Shown in pieces: positions 35,406 to 44,453 of a stretch of 64,000 nucleotides of DNA. Made by a program: the position numbers and the translations under genes. The notes under the pieces were generated by a model. That model searched no databases. It was not told where the DNA came from and saw nothing but the letters and a program-made list of their open reading frames with translations. The DNA is taken from NCBI RefSeq assembly GCF_009604405.1, contig NZ_WEGK01000003.1, positions 248,001 to 312,000 of the forward strand, given 5' to 3'. Positions within the stretch are counted from its first letter, which is position 1. Every line of letters begins with the position of its first letter. Origin of the DNA: Nocardia macrotermitis (lineage in GTDB: Bacteria; Actinomycetota; Actinomycetes; Mycobacteriales; Mycobacteriaceae).

Positions 35406-36374
35406 GTGCAGAGATGGCGAAGTCTCGAGGAGATGCCCGCTGACTGGGGCCGTTGTGTCCTGACCATCGGGGTGTTCGACGGTGTGCACCGCGGTCATGC
35501 CCAGTTGATCGGCCGCGCCGTGAAATCCGCGGCCGTGCGCGGTGTTCCGTCGGTGCTCATGACTTTCGATCCGCACCCGATGGAGGTGGTCCGGCCGGGC
35601 TCGCACCCCGCGCAGCTGACCACGCTGACCCGGCGCGCGGATCTGGTCGAGGAACTCGGCGTCGACGTGTTCTGCGTGATGCCCTTCACCCACGAGTTCA
35701 TGAAGCTCACCCCGTCGCGCTACGTGCACGATCTGCTGGTCGAGAAGTTGCACGTGCGCGAGGTCGTGGTGGGTGACAACTTCACCTTCGGCAAGAAGGC
35801 CGCGGGCACCGTGGCGACCATGCAGGAACTCGGCGGGCGTTTCGGTTTCGAGGTCGACGGGGTCAAACTCGTCGGCGAGCACGCGGTCACGTTCTCCTCC
35901 ACCTACATTCGCGCCTGCGTCGACGCCGGTGACATGGCCGCGGCGGCCGACGCGCTGGGCCGGCCACATCGACTCGAGGGCGTCATCGTGCACGGCGACG
36001 GTCGCGGGCGGGACCTCGGTTACCCGACCGCCAACGTGGCCCCGCCCATGCACGCGGCCATCCCCGCCGACGGCGTGTACGCCGGATGGTTCACCGTCCT
36101 GACCCCCGGCGCGGTCGTCGGCACCAACCAGCCCGGTAAACGCATGATGGCGGCGATCTCGGTCGGCACCAATCCGACCTTCTCCGGACGCACCCGCACG
36201 GTCGAGGCGTTCGTGCTGGACACCGACGCCGATCTGTACGGACAGCACGTCGCGGTCGATTTCGTCGAGCACCTGCGTCCGATGCAGGCGTTCGCCTCGA
36301 TCGACGAACTCACCGCCGAGATCGCCCGCGACGTCGACCGCACCCGCGAACTGCTCGCCGAACCCGAACGGTAG
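35406..36374 (+). CDS. ribF: Bifunctional riboflavin kinase / FAD synthetase RibF
   Basis: 322 residues. The N-terminal FMN adenylyltransferase domain shows IGVFDGVHRGH (21-31) and TFSSTYIRACVDAGD. The C-terminal flavokinase domain shows GRGRDLGYPTANVAPP and SVGTNPTFSGRTRTVEAF. It makes FMN and FAD from riboflavin. Start GTG 35406 gives VQRWRSLEEMPADWGRCVLT, matching the mycobacterial N-terminus; longer upstream frames overlap the divergent sirR-like gene. Confidence 0.96.
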   Translation: MQRWRSLEEMPADWGRCVLTIGVFDGVHRGHAQLIGRAVKSAAVRGVPSVLMTFDPHPMEVVRPGSHPAQLTTLTRRADLVEELGVDVFCVMPFTHEFMKLTPSRYVHDLLVEKLHVREVVVGDNFTFGKKAAGTVATMQELGGRFGFEVDGVKLVGEHAVTFSSTYIRACVDAGDMAAAADALGRPHRLEGVIVHGDGRGRDLGYPTANVAPPMHAAIPADGVYAGWFTVLTPGAVVGTNQPGKRMMAAISVGTNPTFSGRTRTVEAFVLDTDADLYGQHVAVDFVEHLRPMQAFASIDELTAEIARDVDRTRELLAEPER

Positions 36375-36430
36375 TCACCGAGCAGGAGCGGTGCCGGATT
36401 CACCCGCGTCGACGCCGACGACCGCCGATT

Positions 36431-36459
36431 TCGGATCGTCGCAGGTGATCCGGTAGGCT
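36431..36459 (+). promoter_or_regulatory. rpsO promoter
   Basis: TCGGAT (36431-36436) and TAGGCT (36454-36459) at 17-bp spacing predict an mRNA leader of about 84 nt before rpsO. S15 is autoregulated through its leader in other bacteria, so the leader may be functional. Confidence 0.5.
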
Positions 36460-36549
36460 GGCTCGTCGGGTTTGCTGTGGTTCGCGGCGGCGCCCGCCCG
36501 GGATTCGTCCCGGTCCTTCGAGCGCGGACTGAAACATCAGGAGTGATTC

Positions 36550-36819
36550 GTGGCTCTGACCACCGAGCAGAAGTCGGCCATCCTCAAGGAGTACGGCCTG
36601 CACGAGACGGACACCGGTTCGCCGGAGGCCCAGATCGCGCTGCTGTCCAAGCGGATCTCCGACCTCACCGAGCACCTGAAGGTGCACAAGCACGACCACC
36701 ACACCCGGCACGGCCTGCTGGCCCTGATCGGTCGTCGTCGTCGCCTGTCGAAGTACTTGCAGGCCAAGGACATCCAGCGTTACCGTTCGCTGATCGAGCG
36801 CCTGGGTCTGCGTCGCTGA
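36550..36819 (+). CDS. rpsO: 30S ribosomal protein S15
   Basis: 89 residues, the exact family length. Conserved [56 protein letters not shown] and [12 protein letters not shown] are present. It binds 16S rRNA helix 22 early in 30S assembly. The GTG start has AGGAG 6 nt upstream. Confidence 0.98.
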   Translation: MALTTEQKSAILKEYGLHETDTGSPEAQIALLSKRISDLTEHLKVHKHDHHTRHGLLALIGRRRRLSKYLQAKDIQRYRSLIERLGLRR

Positions 36820-37235
36820 CACCGGATTCCGGTGGCGGGAATCGTCCGGTTTCCGCAGCGACACCGTGAGGCAGTTGACAAGGCAGCCGACGGGGAGGCT
36901 TACAATCTCCCCGTCGGCTGGTCGTGTATGCGGACCTTCGGGTTCTCGGCACGGTCGTTGCCACATGCCGTATGCGCCCGTCCGCGTGGCGTCGGTCCTC
37001 GGTAGTGGCCTTTCGGCAGGAGACGACTCCGCCGTGGGGCTTCGATCGATGGCCGCCGCGTCGCCGCTTCCAAGGGGGAACCGGTCGGGTGTGCGCGCAG
37101 CAACCAGGAGGGTTGCCGCGCGCCCAAACCTGGGTACGGCCGATCCCGCAGCCGGGGATATGGCTGCGGGACCACACAGCCGGATCGCGCTCACGTGCGC
37201 TGGATCCGGCGAAGACGAGAGGTTGAGAAGAGAAC
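36820..37235 (+). other. rpsO-pnp intergenic leader
   Basis: 416 nt without a recognisable gene. It holds a perfect 13-bp hairpin with an embedded promoter-like -10 (annotated separately) and then more than 300 nt of leader to pnp. pnp leaders are autoregulated by RNA processing in E. coli, so a structured long leader is plausible here. Confidence 0.5.
36875..36919 (+). promoter_or_regulatory. Hairpin with promoter-like -10 in its loop, upstream of pnp
   Basis: AGCCGACGGGGAG (36885-36897) pairs perfectly with CTCCCCGTCGGCT (36907-36919). The 9-nt gap ends in TACAAT (36901-36906), a consensus-like -10, and TTGACA (36875-36880) is a perfect -35, though at 20-bp spacing. It could be the rpsO terminator and the pnp promoter in one element. 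Confidence 0.55.
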
Positions 37236-39506
37236 ATGACAGACACAGTGAGCTCGGCCGTCGAGGTCGAACCGGGTGTGTTCGAATCGGTCGCGCTGAT
37301 CGATAACGGGGCCTTCGGGACCCGCACCGTCCGGTTCGAGACCGGACGCCTCGCCAAGCAGGCCGCCGGTTCGGTCGTGGCCTACCTGGACGACGAGACC
37401 ATGCTGCTGTCGGCCACCACGGCCGGTAAGCACCCCAAGGACCAGTTCGATTTCTTCCCGCTGACGGTGGACGTCGAGGAGCGCATGTACGCCGCGGGTC
37501 GCATCCCCGGCTCGTTCTTCCGTCGCGAGGGCCGCCCCTCCACCGACGCGATCCTGACCTGCCGCCTGATCGACCGGCCGCTGCGTCCGTCCTTCGTGGA
37601 CGGTCTGCGCAACGAGATCCAGGTCGTGGTGACGGTCATGTCGCTGGATCCCAAGGACCTGTACGACGTGGTCGCGATCAACGCGGCCTCGGCGTCGACG
37701 CAGATCTCCGGTCTGCCGTTCTCCGGTCCGGTCGGCGGCGTGCGCGTCGCGCTGATCGAGGGCCAGTGGGTCGCGTTCCCGACCGTCGAGCAGCTCGAGG
37801 ACGCCGTGTTCGACATGGTCGTCGCGGGCCGGGTCGTCGAGGGTGACGTCGCGATCATGATGGTCGAGGCCGAGGCCACCGAGAAGGTCATCGCGCTGGT
37901 CGAGGAGGGGGCGCAGGCTCCCACGGAAACCGTTGTGGCGGAAGGGCTCGAGGCGGCCAAGCCGTTCATCGCCCGGCTGTGCCGCGCGCAGCAGGACCTG
38001 GCGACGTTGGCCGCCAAGCCCACCGAGGAGTTCCCGCTGTTCCCGCCGTACGGCGAGGACGTCTACACCGTCGTCGAGAACACCGCCAAGCGTGAGCTGA
38101 ACGAGGCGCTGTCCATCGCGGGCAAGCAGGAGCGCGACGAGAAGACCGACGAGATCAAGCTCGCGGTGCTGTCCGAGCTGGCCGAGACCTTCGAGGGCCG
38201 CGAGAAGGAGATCGGCGCGGCATTCCGCTCGGTCACCAAAAAGCTTGTGCGCCAGCGCATCCTGGCCGACGGTTTCCGCATCGACGGTCGTGGGCTGGCG
38301 GATATCCGCGCGCTGTCGGCCGAGGTCGCGGTGGTGCCGCGGGCGCACGGTTCGGCGCTGTTCGAGCGTGGCGAGACCCAGATCCTGGGCGTCACCACTC
38401 TCGACATGGTGAAGATGGCGCAGCAGGTCGATTCGCTCGGCCCGGAGACCAGCAAGCGCTACATGCACCACTACAACTTCCCGCCGTTCTCCACCGGTGA
38501 GACCGGTCGCGTCGGTTCGCCGAAGCGTCGCGAGATCGGGCACGGAGCTCTCGCCGAGCGCGCGCTGATTCCGGTGTTGCCCTCGCAGGAGGAGTTCCCG
38601 TACGCGATCCGTCAGGTCTCGGAGGCGTTGGGCTCCAACGGTTCCACCTCGATGGGTTCGGTCTGCGCCTCGACCCTGTCGCTGCTGAACGCCGGTGTGC
38701 CGCTGAAGTCCCCGGTCGCGGGCATCGCGATGGGTCTGGTGTCCGACGAGGTCACCGACGAGTCGGGCAAGACCGAGACCCGCTACGTCGCGCTGACCGA
38801 CATCCTCGGCGCCGAGGATGCCTTCGGCGACATGGACTTCAAGTGCGCGGGCACCCGGGACTTCGTCACCGCGTTGCAGCTGGACACCAAGCTCGACGGC
38901 ATCCCCTCGAAGGTGCTCGCGGGTGCGTTGAACCAGGCTCGCGACGCGCGCCTGACCATCCTGGACGTGATGGCCGAGGCCATCGCCAGCCCGGACGAGA
39001 TGAGCCCCTACGCCCCGCGCGTCACCGCGATCAAGATCCCGGTCGACAAGATCGGCGAGGTGATCGGACCCAAGGGCAAGGTGATCAACCAGATCACCGA
39101 GGACACCGGCGCCAACATCTCCATCGAGGACGACGGCACCGTGTTCGTCGGCGCGACCGACGGCCCGTCGGCGCAGGCCGCGATCGACGCGATCAACGCG
39201 ATCGCGAACCCGCAGCTGCCGAAGGTCGGCGAGCGTTTCCTGGGCACGGTCGTGAAGACCACCGCCTTCGGCGCGTTCGTCTCGCTGCTGCCGGGCCGCG
39301 ACGGTCTGGTGCACATCTCCAAGCTGGGCAACGGCAAGCGCGTGGGCAAGGTCGAGGACGTGGTGAACGTCGGCGACAAGCTGCGCGTGGAGATCGCGGA
39401 CATCGACAACCGCGGCAAGATCTCCCTCGTCCCGGTGGAAGAGGAAGACGCCGCCGCGGCCCCCGCCGCCGAAGAGAGTGCTGCGGTCGAGGCCGGTGCC
39501 GAGTAA
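37236..39506 (+). CDS. pnp: Polyribonucleotide nucleotidyltransferase (PNPase, GpsI)
   Basis: 756 residues. Two RNase PH core domains with a helical linker are followed by a KH domain ([19 protein letters not shown], near 610-640) and an S1 domain ([20 protein letters not shown], near 660-735), then an acidic Ala/Glu tail. [20 protein letters not shown] followed by RPLRPSF is a strong PNPase signature. It degrades RNA 3' to 5' by phosphorolysis. The length matches the mycobacterial enzyme. Confidence 0.98.
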   Translation: MTDTVSSAVEVEPGVFESVALIDNGAFGTRTVRFETGRLAKQAAGSVVAYLDDETMLLSATTAGKHPKDQFDFFPLTVDVEERMYAAGRIPGSFFRREGRPSTDAILTCRLIDRPLRPSFVDGLRNEIQVVVTVMSLDPKDLYDVVAINAASASTQISGLPFSGPVGGVRVALIEGQWVAFPTVEQLEDAVFDMVVAGRVVEGDVAIMMVEAEATEKVIALVEEGAQAPTETVVAEGLEAAKPFIARLCRAQQDLATLAAKPTEEFPLFPPYGEDVYTVVENTAKRELNEALSIAGKQERDEKTDEIKLAVLSELAETFEGREKEIGAAFRSVTKKLVRQRILADGFRIDGRGLADIRALSAEVAVVPRAHGSALFERGETQILGVTTLDMVKMAQQVDSLGPETSKRYMHHYNFPPFSTGETGRVGSPKRREIGHGALAERALIPVLPSQEEFPYAIRQVSEALGSNGSTSMGSVCASTLSLLNAGVPLKSPVAGIAMGLVSDEVTDESGKTETRYVALTDILGAEDAFGDMDFKCAGTRDFVTALQLDTKLDGIPSKVLAGALNQARDARLTILDVMAEAIASPDEMSPYAPRVTAIKIPVDKIGEVIGPKGKVINQITEDTGANISIEDDGTVFVGATDGPSAQAAIDAINAIANPQLPKVGERFLGTVVKTTAFGAFVSLLPGRDGLVHISKLGNGKRVGKVEDVVNVGDKLRVEIADIDNRGKISLVPVEEEDAAAAPAAEESAAVEAGAE

Positions 39507-39516
39507 AAACTCTGGT

Positions 39517-40896
39517 GTGACGAAGAAAAACGCGGCAGCGCTTTCGACCCCCTTGCTCGTGAACGGCGAGCAGGGGGGTTCGTCTCTGCTGAAGACGGCC
39601 GCCCCCGGCGACAGCGGGGTGCGGCGCACCGTGCTGCCGGGCGGGCTGCGGGTGGTCACCGAACATGTGCCCGGGGTGCGGTCGGCGTCGGTCGGTGTAT
39701 GGGTCGGTGTGGGTTCGCGCGACGAGGGCCCGACCGTGGCCGGTGCCGCGCATTTCCTGGAACACCTGCTGTTCAAGGCGACGCCGACGCGGACAGCGCT
39801 GGATATCGCGCAGGCCGTGGACGCGGTCGGCGGCGAGTTGAACGCCTTCACCGCGAAGGAACAGACCTGCTACTACGCGCACGTGCTGGACGAGGATCTG
39901 CCGCTGGCGGTGGATCTGGTCTCCGATGTGGTGCTGAACGGGCTGTGCCGGGCCGAGGACGTGAACGTGGAGCGGCAGGTGGTGCTCGAGGAGATCTCGA
40001 TGCGCGACGACGATCCCGAGGACATGGTCGGGGACGCGTTCCTGACCGCGCTGTTCGGCGATCATCCGGTGGGGCGGCCGGTGATCGGCACGATCGAGTC
40101 GATCGAATCGATGACCGCGAATCAGCTGCGTGGATTCCATCAGCGTCGCTACCGTCCGGAGCGGATGGTTGTGGCGGTGGCCGGGAATGTCGAGCACGAG
40201 CACACGGTGGAGTTGGTGCGGCGGGCGTTCGCGGCCCGGCTGGATCCGGCGTGTGAGCCCGCGCCGCGCCGCGAGGGGCGGTTCCGCACGCATACGCCGC
40301 CGCAGTTGCAGTGGATGTACCGGGACAGCGAGCAGGCGCATCTGGTGTTCGGGGTGCGCGCGTTCGGGCGGCACGAAGGGGAGAAGCGCTGGCCGCTGTC
40401 GGTGTTGAACACGGTGCTGGGCGGCGGTCTGTCCTCGCGACTGTTCCAGCGCATCCGCGAGGAACGCGGCCTGGCGTACTCGGTGTATTCCAGCGTCGAC
40501 ACCTTCGCCGACACCGGCGCGTTCTCGGTGTACCTGGGGTGTCAGCCCGAAAACCTGGGCCAGGTGGCCGCTTTGGCGCGTGATGTGCTGGAAGAGGTTG
40601 CCGCGGACGGGATCACCGACGCCGAGTGTGCTCGCGCCAAGGGCTCGCTGCGCGGCGGTTTGGTTCTGGGACTGGAGGATTCGGGTTCCCGGATGAACCG
40701 CATCGGCCGCAGTGAACTCAGCTACGGCAATCACCGCAGCGTCTCGGAAACCCTCACCCGCATAGATTCGGTCACCACGGCCGAAGTCTCCGCGGTAGCC
40801 CGCACCCTGCTGTCGCGGCCCTTCGCCGTGTCGGTGGCGGGCCCGTATCGCCGCGCCCGCGACCTCCCGGTCGCAGTACGTCGACTGGCGGACTGA
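39517..40896 (+). CDS. M16 zinc peptidase (PepR/YmxG-like)
   Basis: About 459 residues with the inverted zinc motif HFLEH at 79-83 and downstream ELNAFTAKEQTCYYAHVLDE. The C-terminal inactive-half signature GGGLSSRLFQRIREERGLAY is also present. It is the usual gene after pnp in actinobacteria. The start is unclear: GTG 39517 lacks a ribosome-binding site, and a hairpin lies inside codons 11-21. A GTG before RRTVLPGGLRVVTEH would start after the hairpin. Confidence 0.88.
   Translation: MTKKNAAALSTPLLVNGEQGGSSLLKTAAPGDSGVRRTVLPGGLRVVTEHVPGVRSASVGVWVGVGSRDEGPTVAGAAHFLEHLLFKATPTRTALDIAQAVDAVGGELNAFTAKEQTCYYAHVLDEDLPLAVDLVSDVVLNGLCRAEDVNVERQVVLEEISMRDDDPEDMVGDAFLTALFGDHPVGRPVIGTIESIESMTANQLRGFHQRRYRPERMVVAVAGNVEHEHTVELVRRAFAARLDPACEPAPRREGRFRTHTPPQLQWMYRDSEQAHLVFGVRAFGRHEGEKRWPLSVLNTVLGGGLSSRLFQRIREERGLAYSVYSSVDTFADTGAFSVYLGCQPENLGQVAALARDVLEEVAADGITDAECARAKGSLRGGLVLGLEDSGSRMNRIGRSELSYGNHRSVSETLTRIDSVTTAEVSAVARTLLSRPFAVSVAGPYRRARDLPVAVRRLAD
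39548..39578 (+). terminator. Terminator-like hairpin between pnp and the M16 peptidase core
   Basis: CCCCCTTGCTCG (39548-39559) pairs with CGAGCAGGGGG (39567-39577) plus one further G, with one G-U pair and a 7-nt loop, about 42 nt after the pnp stop. TTCG follows. It lies in what would be the N-terminal coding part of the peptidase, so it may be an attenuator or mark a later true start. Confidence 0.5.
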
Positions 40897-40901
40897 TCAC
40901 C

Positions 40902-40948
40902 GTCCCGGAAGACCTCGAATCCCGCACTGCGGGTTGGTCTTCCGGGAC
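40902..40948. terminator. Bidirectional terminator with nested hairpin
   Basis: GTCCCGGAAGACC (40902-40914) pairs perfectly with GGTCTTCCGGGAC (40936-40948); CCCGC-ACT-GCGGG (40921-40933) forms an inner hairpin. It lies between convergent genes. Confidence 0.75.
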
Positions 40949-40978
40949 CGGTCACCGGCCACGACTTTCCGTCCGGAT

Positions 40979-41353
40979 TCAGGAACTCGTGCCCTGAATA
41001 GAGGACACAAGAATATAGATTATGACGGACACGACGAGGAGCGCCTCGACAACGGTCGCGACAATAGCCCATATTTTCGTCTTACGGGATGCTGAAAGGG
41101 CTCCTTGGATATCGCCCGAGATCCATTTCTGTCGCACCTGACCGGAATATACGAGCGCAACGACTCCCGCCACTACGCTGATCGGGCTGCAGAATGGAAC
41201 CACTCCGATGATCGTTATCGCCAGTGCCCATCCAAAATACCGTGGCGGAGCCCCCTCCGGTGATATCGGTTGATACTGTGCGAGATTCGGGTACGGTGTT
41301 CCGCTGCCCTGATTACCAGGTTCGACAGGTCCGTTCGGCTGACCATAGGTCAT
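40979..41353 (-). CDS. CD225/dispanin-type small membrane protein
   Basis: 124 residues from ATG 41353; GGGAGG lies upstream. A Pro/Gly/Gln-rich N-terminus is followed by two membrane helices (about 41-70 and 94-116). The CD225 core between them is conserved: FCSPISVVAGVVALVYSGQV, then KWISGDIQGALSASRKTKIW. Eukaryotic relatives (IFITM) alter membrane fusion. Bacterial members are common in actinobacteria and of unknown function. Codon usage and composition are more AT-rich than in neighbours, hinting at recent acquisition. Confidence 0.8.
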   Translation of the reverse strand: MTYGQPNGPVEPGNQGSGTPYPNLAQYQPISPEGAPPRYFGWALAITIIGVVPFCSPISVVAGVVALVYSGQVRQKWISGDIQGALSASRKTKIWAIVATVVEALLVVSVIIYILVSSIQGTSS

Positions 41354-41732
41354 TGCGATGCGTTTCCTCCCTGGTCTCACATACAGAGACCTAGTGTTCT
41401 GCAAAGTACCGTGTCCATCCTCGACGGTCGAGCAGTTTACTAATTGCCGCCGGTAATTCCTCACCGTGGGAAGTGATTATCCTTCGCGTGGGCGATGCCG
41501 GTGACGGTGCACCCACCGCACTCTGCGTGCCGGACGGGTTGCCCATTCGGTGAAGACCAGAGTCACCACGACTGCCGGCCCTCAGGCCGCTGCGGATCGG
41601 TGTGTGCGGCTGCTGGCGGAACCTGTAGTGCTGGTTGATATTCCGAGGTGGGAGGGTATTCGGTCGTACTTGTCGGTGGGGGTGGCTATGGTGAGCGCAC
41701 GGGCAGGGTCGGGCGGGAATGTGGAGGGTGAG

Positions 41733-42983
41733 ATGGCCAGGCGGGTGAGTGTCGAGTGGCTCGATGACTACGACGGGGAGTCCGAGGCGGTGAGTACGGT
41801 CGAGTTCTCGTTCGAGGGGGAGGATTACGAGATCGATCTGTCCGAAGGCAATGCGGCGGCGTTTCGTGCGTTCTGGCAGCCGTGGGTCGAGAGAGCCTGT
41901 GTCGCAGAGTCGTTCGAGGATGACGAGGATGACGAGGATGACGAGGATGACGAGGAGCCGGGGGAGGGCGACGGTGCGGCGGTGTTCTCGGTGGAGATCG
42001 TGCGATGGACGAATCGGGACATCGTATTTCCCCGGGACGACAGGGGGACGCCCTTCGGGACCAGGTTCACGCCGGGGGTGGCGGTTCATCGGGGGGATAT
42101 GTGGTGTCTGTTCGTGCGCAAGAGTGATGACAGGCTGTACTACGGCAGTGGTGGTCAGGCGGGGTGGTGTGCGCCGAGTTTGTTCTCCGCGGATCCGGAG
42201 TTGACGGTGGTGGGCTCGCCGCGGCTGGCCGAGTTGGATGGTGTGCTGCATGCAGTGGTGATCGAATCCGCCGGGGACAGTGGCGATCTGGTGCACTATC
42301 GATACGACGATGCCGGGCGTGAATGGGGGCAGCGGTCCGGGTTGGTTCGGCGGGCCCATGCCGCGCCCGCGCTGGCGGCTCATCGCGGGCGGCTGTTCTG
42401 CGTCTACGGTGACGACCAGGATTACGACCGACTGTGGTTCACGACGTGGGACGCGAATCGCGGCTGGGGTAGGCCGGTCCGGTGCGGCGTCGAGAGTATG
42501 TGGGGCACACCGGCATTGTTCGTCGTCGGTGATGAATTGCATCTGGTCTTCGCCTCGAGCGGTGAGGATCGTGCGATGGTCGACATGATCTATCGCGAAC
42601 CCGACGGGCCCCGCTCCGGCACGTGGGTACGCAACCGGCACCGGACGGATATCGCCGCGACTCCCGGTGTGGCAGCGGCGGGTTCGGCGACCAATGGATA
42701 TCTCGGCTATCTCCGGCATGGCACCGGTGGTCTGCTGTTGTCCGCGCTGGGGCCGGATGGCTGGAGCGAGAACGAGTATCCGGGCGGTTATGCCTGGGAG
42801 GCTCCGGCCGTCGTGGTCCAGGGCGGTCATCTCAATCTGATCTTCAACGCGCGCAATGATATGAGCGACCTGCTGTGGCACGAGCGTCCGATCATCGACC
42901 ACGGAAATGATCCGGCGGATTCGGGTGGATACGACGGACTCACGGCCGAGGGTTCGGATGAACTCGGTGGTGAAGTCGGGTAG
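41733..42983 (+). CDS. Lsr2 dimerisation domain fused to a six-repeat beta-propeller-like domain
   Basis: 416 residues from ATG 41733, with GGAGG 5 nt upstream. Residues 1-56 (MARRVSVEWLDDYDGESEAV, VEFSFEGEDYEIDLSEGNAA, FRAFWQPWVERA) match the N-terminal oligomerisation domain of Lsr2. The C-terminal Arg/Gly AT-hook-like DNA-binding domain of Lsr2 is absent. An acidic linker (61-80) leads to six repeats of about 45 residues (about 105-400). Each repeat has a small-Pro-x-Leu start, a G-x-L/M-h strand and an aromatic or Gly-Trp turn (for example GSPRLAELDGVLHAVVIES, AAPALAAHRGRLFCVYGD), typical of lectin- or sialidase-like propellers. No signal peptide is seen, so it is cytoplasmic. It could bind Lsr2 itself without binding DNA. 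Confidence 0.75.
   Translation: MARRVSVEWLDDYDGESEAVSTVEFSFEGEDYEIDLSEGNAAAFRAFWQPWVERACVAESFEDDEDDEDDEDDEEPGEGDGAAVFSVEIVRWTNRDIVFPRDDRGTPFGTRFTPGVAVHRGDMWCLFVRKSDDRLYYGSGGQAGWCAPSLFSADPELTVVGSPRLAELDGVLHAVVIESAGDSGDLVHYRYDDAGREWGQRSGLVRRAHAAPALAAHRGRLFCVYGDDQDYDRLWFTTWDANRGWGRPVRCGVESMWGTPALFVVGDELHLVFASSGEDRAMVDMIYREPDGPRSGTWVRNRHRTDIAATPGVAAAGSATNGYLGYLRHGTGGLLLSALGPDGWSENEYPGGYAWEAPAVVVQGGHLNLIFNARNDMSDLLWHERPIIDHGNDPADSGGYDGLTAEGSDELGGEVG
41919..41954 (+). repeat. Four perfect 9-nt repeats GATGACGAG
   Basis: They encode Asp-Asp-Glu four times in the acidic linker of the Lsr2/propeller protein and are prone to slippage without loss of frame. Confidence 0.85.
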
Positions 42984-43243
42984 ACGATCGGCGAGACTTT
43001 CGCGGCCCGACCCCGCGGCACGCTGCGACCATCGATCACCGCCGCAATTCGACCGGGGACGGACAATGGTCGCGAAAGGGGGAGAGTGGCTGAATTTCGC
43101 GAGGATTGCGAGGTTTCCGCTGAATTATTTGCCGGGGTATTCGACATTTCCCGATGGTTTGCGGTATACCCGTGCGTGATCGGTGTGAAACCAAATGAAT
43201 CCAGCCGTTACGGGCCGGTGGGTCCGCAAGGAAAGGGTTGTAC

Positions 43244-43579
43244 ATGGCCAGTCTCCGACAAGGACGTCTTCGTGGAATCGCGGCGAAGACCATAGCGACG
43301 GCGGCTCTGGTCGCTGTCCCGTTCATCGGGCTCGAAGCCACCGCCTCTGCGGCTCCGGGGCAGCAGCCCGGTGGGCAGACGCAGCAGCAGCCGCAACAAC
43401 AACATCAGCAGCAACAACAGCAACAGCCGCAGCGGACGATTCCGCCGCAGAATCAGTGGCACCACTCCTATTACCCGCCGAACGGCTATCGGGACGACCA
43501 GCGCGCGCCGTCGTATCCGCTCGGTGGCTACCCGCCCGACTGGTGGTGGCAGGTGCTGCGCGCGTTCGGCATGGCCTGA
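43244..43579 (+). CDS. Secreted Gln/Pro-rich small protein
   Basis: 111 residues. The signal peptide MASLRQGRLRGIAAKTIATA...ATASA is followed by a likely cleavage before APGQQ. The mature part is a poly-Gln/Pro tract (roughly 43-66) and then an aromatic tail with HHSYYPPNGY and PPDWWWQVLRAFGMA. AAGGAAAGGG lies 6 nt before the ATG. No family is recognised. The Trp-rich C-terminus might contact the envelope. Confidence 0.7.
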   Translation: MASLRQGRLRGIAAKTIATAALVAVPFIGLEATASAAPGQQPGGQTQQQPQQQHQQQQQQQPQRTIPPQNQWHHSYYPPNGYRDDQRAPSYPLGGYPPDWWWQVLRAFGMA

Positions 43580-43592
43580 TCCGTGTGCCGTT

Positions 43593-43628
43593 CGAGGCCG
43601 TGACCGATCCGATCAGGTCACGGCCTCG
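43593..43628. terminator. Bidirectional terminator hairpin
   Basis: CGAGGCCGTGACC (43593-43605) and GGTCACGGCCTCG (43616-43628) form a perfect 13-bp stem between convergent genes. Confidence 0.75.
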
Positions 43629-43651
43629 GCTGTTTCCGGATGTTGTGGTGT

Positions 43652-44368
43652 TCAGCTGCCGAGGGCGTCGAAGATCGTCTCCGCGCGATCCCGCTTCTGG
43701 TACATCTCCCAGGCGGTGTCGGCGACCTCGTCCGGATCGAGCGTATGTTCCTGTACCGCAACGGAAGTCGCGGGATCGGCGGTCATCGCGGCGTGGATGT
43801 CGCCGCGTTCGATCAGGCCGCCGATGGTGAGCGTGCCCGCGTAGACGCCCTGTTCGGCCAGCGCGGGATGGAGGGTGAGCGCGTAGTTGCGCAGCGCCGC
43901 GACGACGAGGGCGAGCTGACCCAGCATCGGCATCGGGCGGACGCTGGACAGGCCGCCCGAGATGATGAACCCGCCCGCGCCGCGTTCGAGCATGCCCGGC
44001 AGCACCGTGTCGACCACCTGGATCACCGGCCAGAGCAGCTCGAATCCGGCCTGCGCGGTCCGCACGTCGACCTCGGTGATCGGTACCGGCCGACCGGTGG
44101 TCGGGCCGTAGTACACGAATTCGATATCGCCGGACGCGGCGATCTCCGCCAGGACCGCGGTGAGCTGATCCAGGTCGGTGACGTCCGCGGTGTGCGCGGT
44201 CGCCTCGATGTCCAGCGCCGACAGCTCGGCCAGGTAGTCGCCGTGCCGGGTGTCGCTGCGCGAGATCAGGGCGATCCGGTAACCCTCGCGGCCGAATCGG
44301 CGGGCCATGGACATGCCCAGGCCCGGTCCGACGCCGAAGATCACGGCGGTACGTGCGGTGTTCGTCAT
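43652..44368 (-). CDS. SDR-family protein lacking the YxxxK active site
   Basis: 238 residues. The nucleotide-binding GVGPGLGMSMARRFGREGY and the DVTD acidic turn are intact, and SGGLSS supplies the usual serine. The region where YxxxK should follow reads LALVVAALRNYALTL, without the lysine, so classical dehydrogenase activity is doubtful. Divergent from a TetR regulator across a 70-bp region with two matching palindromes, so it is the regulator's likely target. Confidence 0.8.
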   Translation of the reverse strand: MTNTARTAVIFGVGPGLGMSMARRFGREGYRIALISRSDTRHGDYLAELSALDIEATAHTADVTDLDQLTAVLAEIAASGDIEFVYYGPTTGRPVPITEVDVRTAQAGFELLWPVIQVVDTVLPGMLERGAGGFIISGGLSSVRPMPMLGQLALVVAALRNYALTLHPALAEQGVYAGTLTIGGLIERGDIHAAMTADPATSVAVQEHTLDPDEVADTAWEMYQKRDRAETIFDALGS

Positions 44369-44382
44369 GGTGTCTCCAAAAT

Positions 44383-44447
44383 ATTGAGGCCCCCCTCAAT
44401 TTCGGAGGTTAGCACTAGGGTGAGGGGCTCCTCAAGTTTTGTATGAT
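44383..44447. promoter_or_regulatory. Two TetR-type operators and the tetR promoter
   Basis: ATTGAGG-N4-CCTCAAT (44383-44400) is a perfect palindrome. TGAGG-N4-CCTCA (44421-44434) is a second copy with the same spacing. TATGAT (44442-44447) is a -10 ending 6 nt before the tetR GTG. The arrangement fits repression of both divergent genes. Confidence 0.75.
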
Positions 44448-44453
44448 GATGCC

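Noticed and set aside
43244-43579. Poly-Gln tract as a sign of a eukaryotic-like or prion protein
   Set aside because: A signal peptide precedes a short Gln/Pro-rich stretch; such secreted small proteins are common in actinobacteria, and nothing supports a prion.
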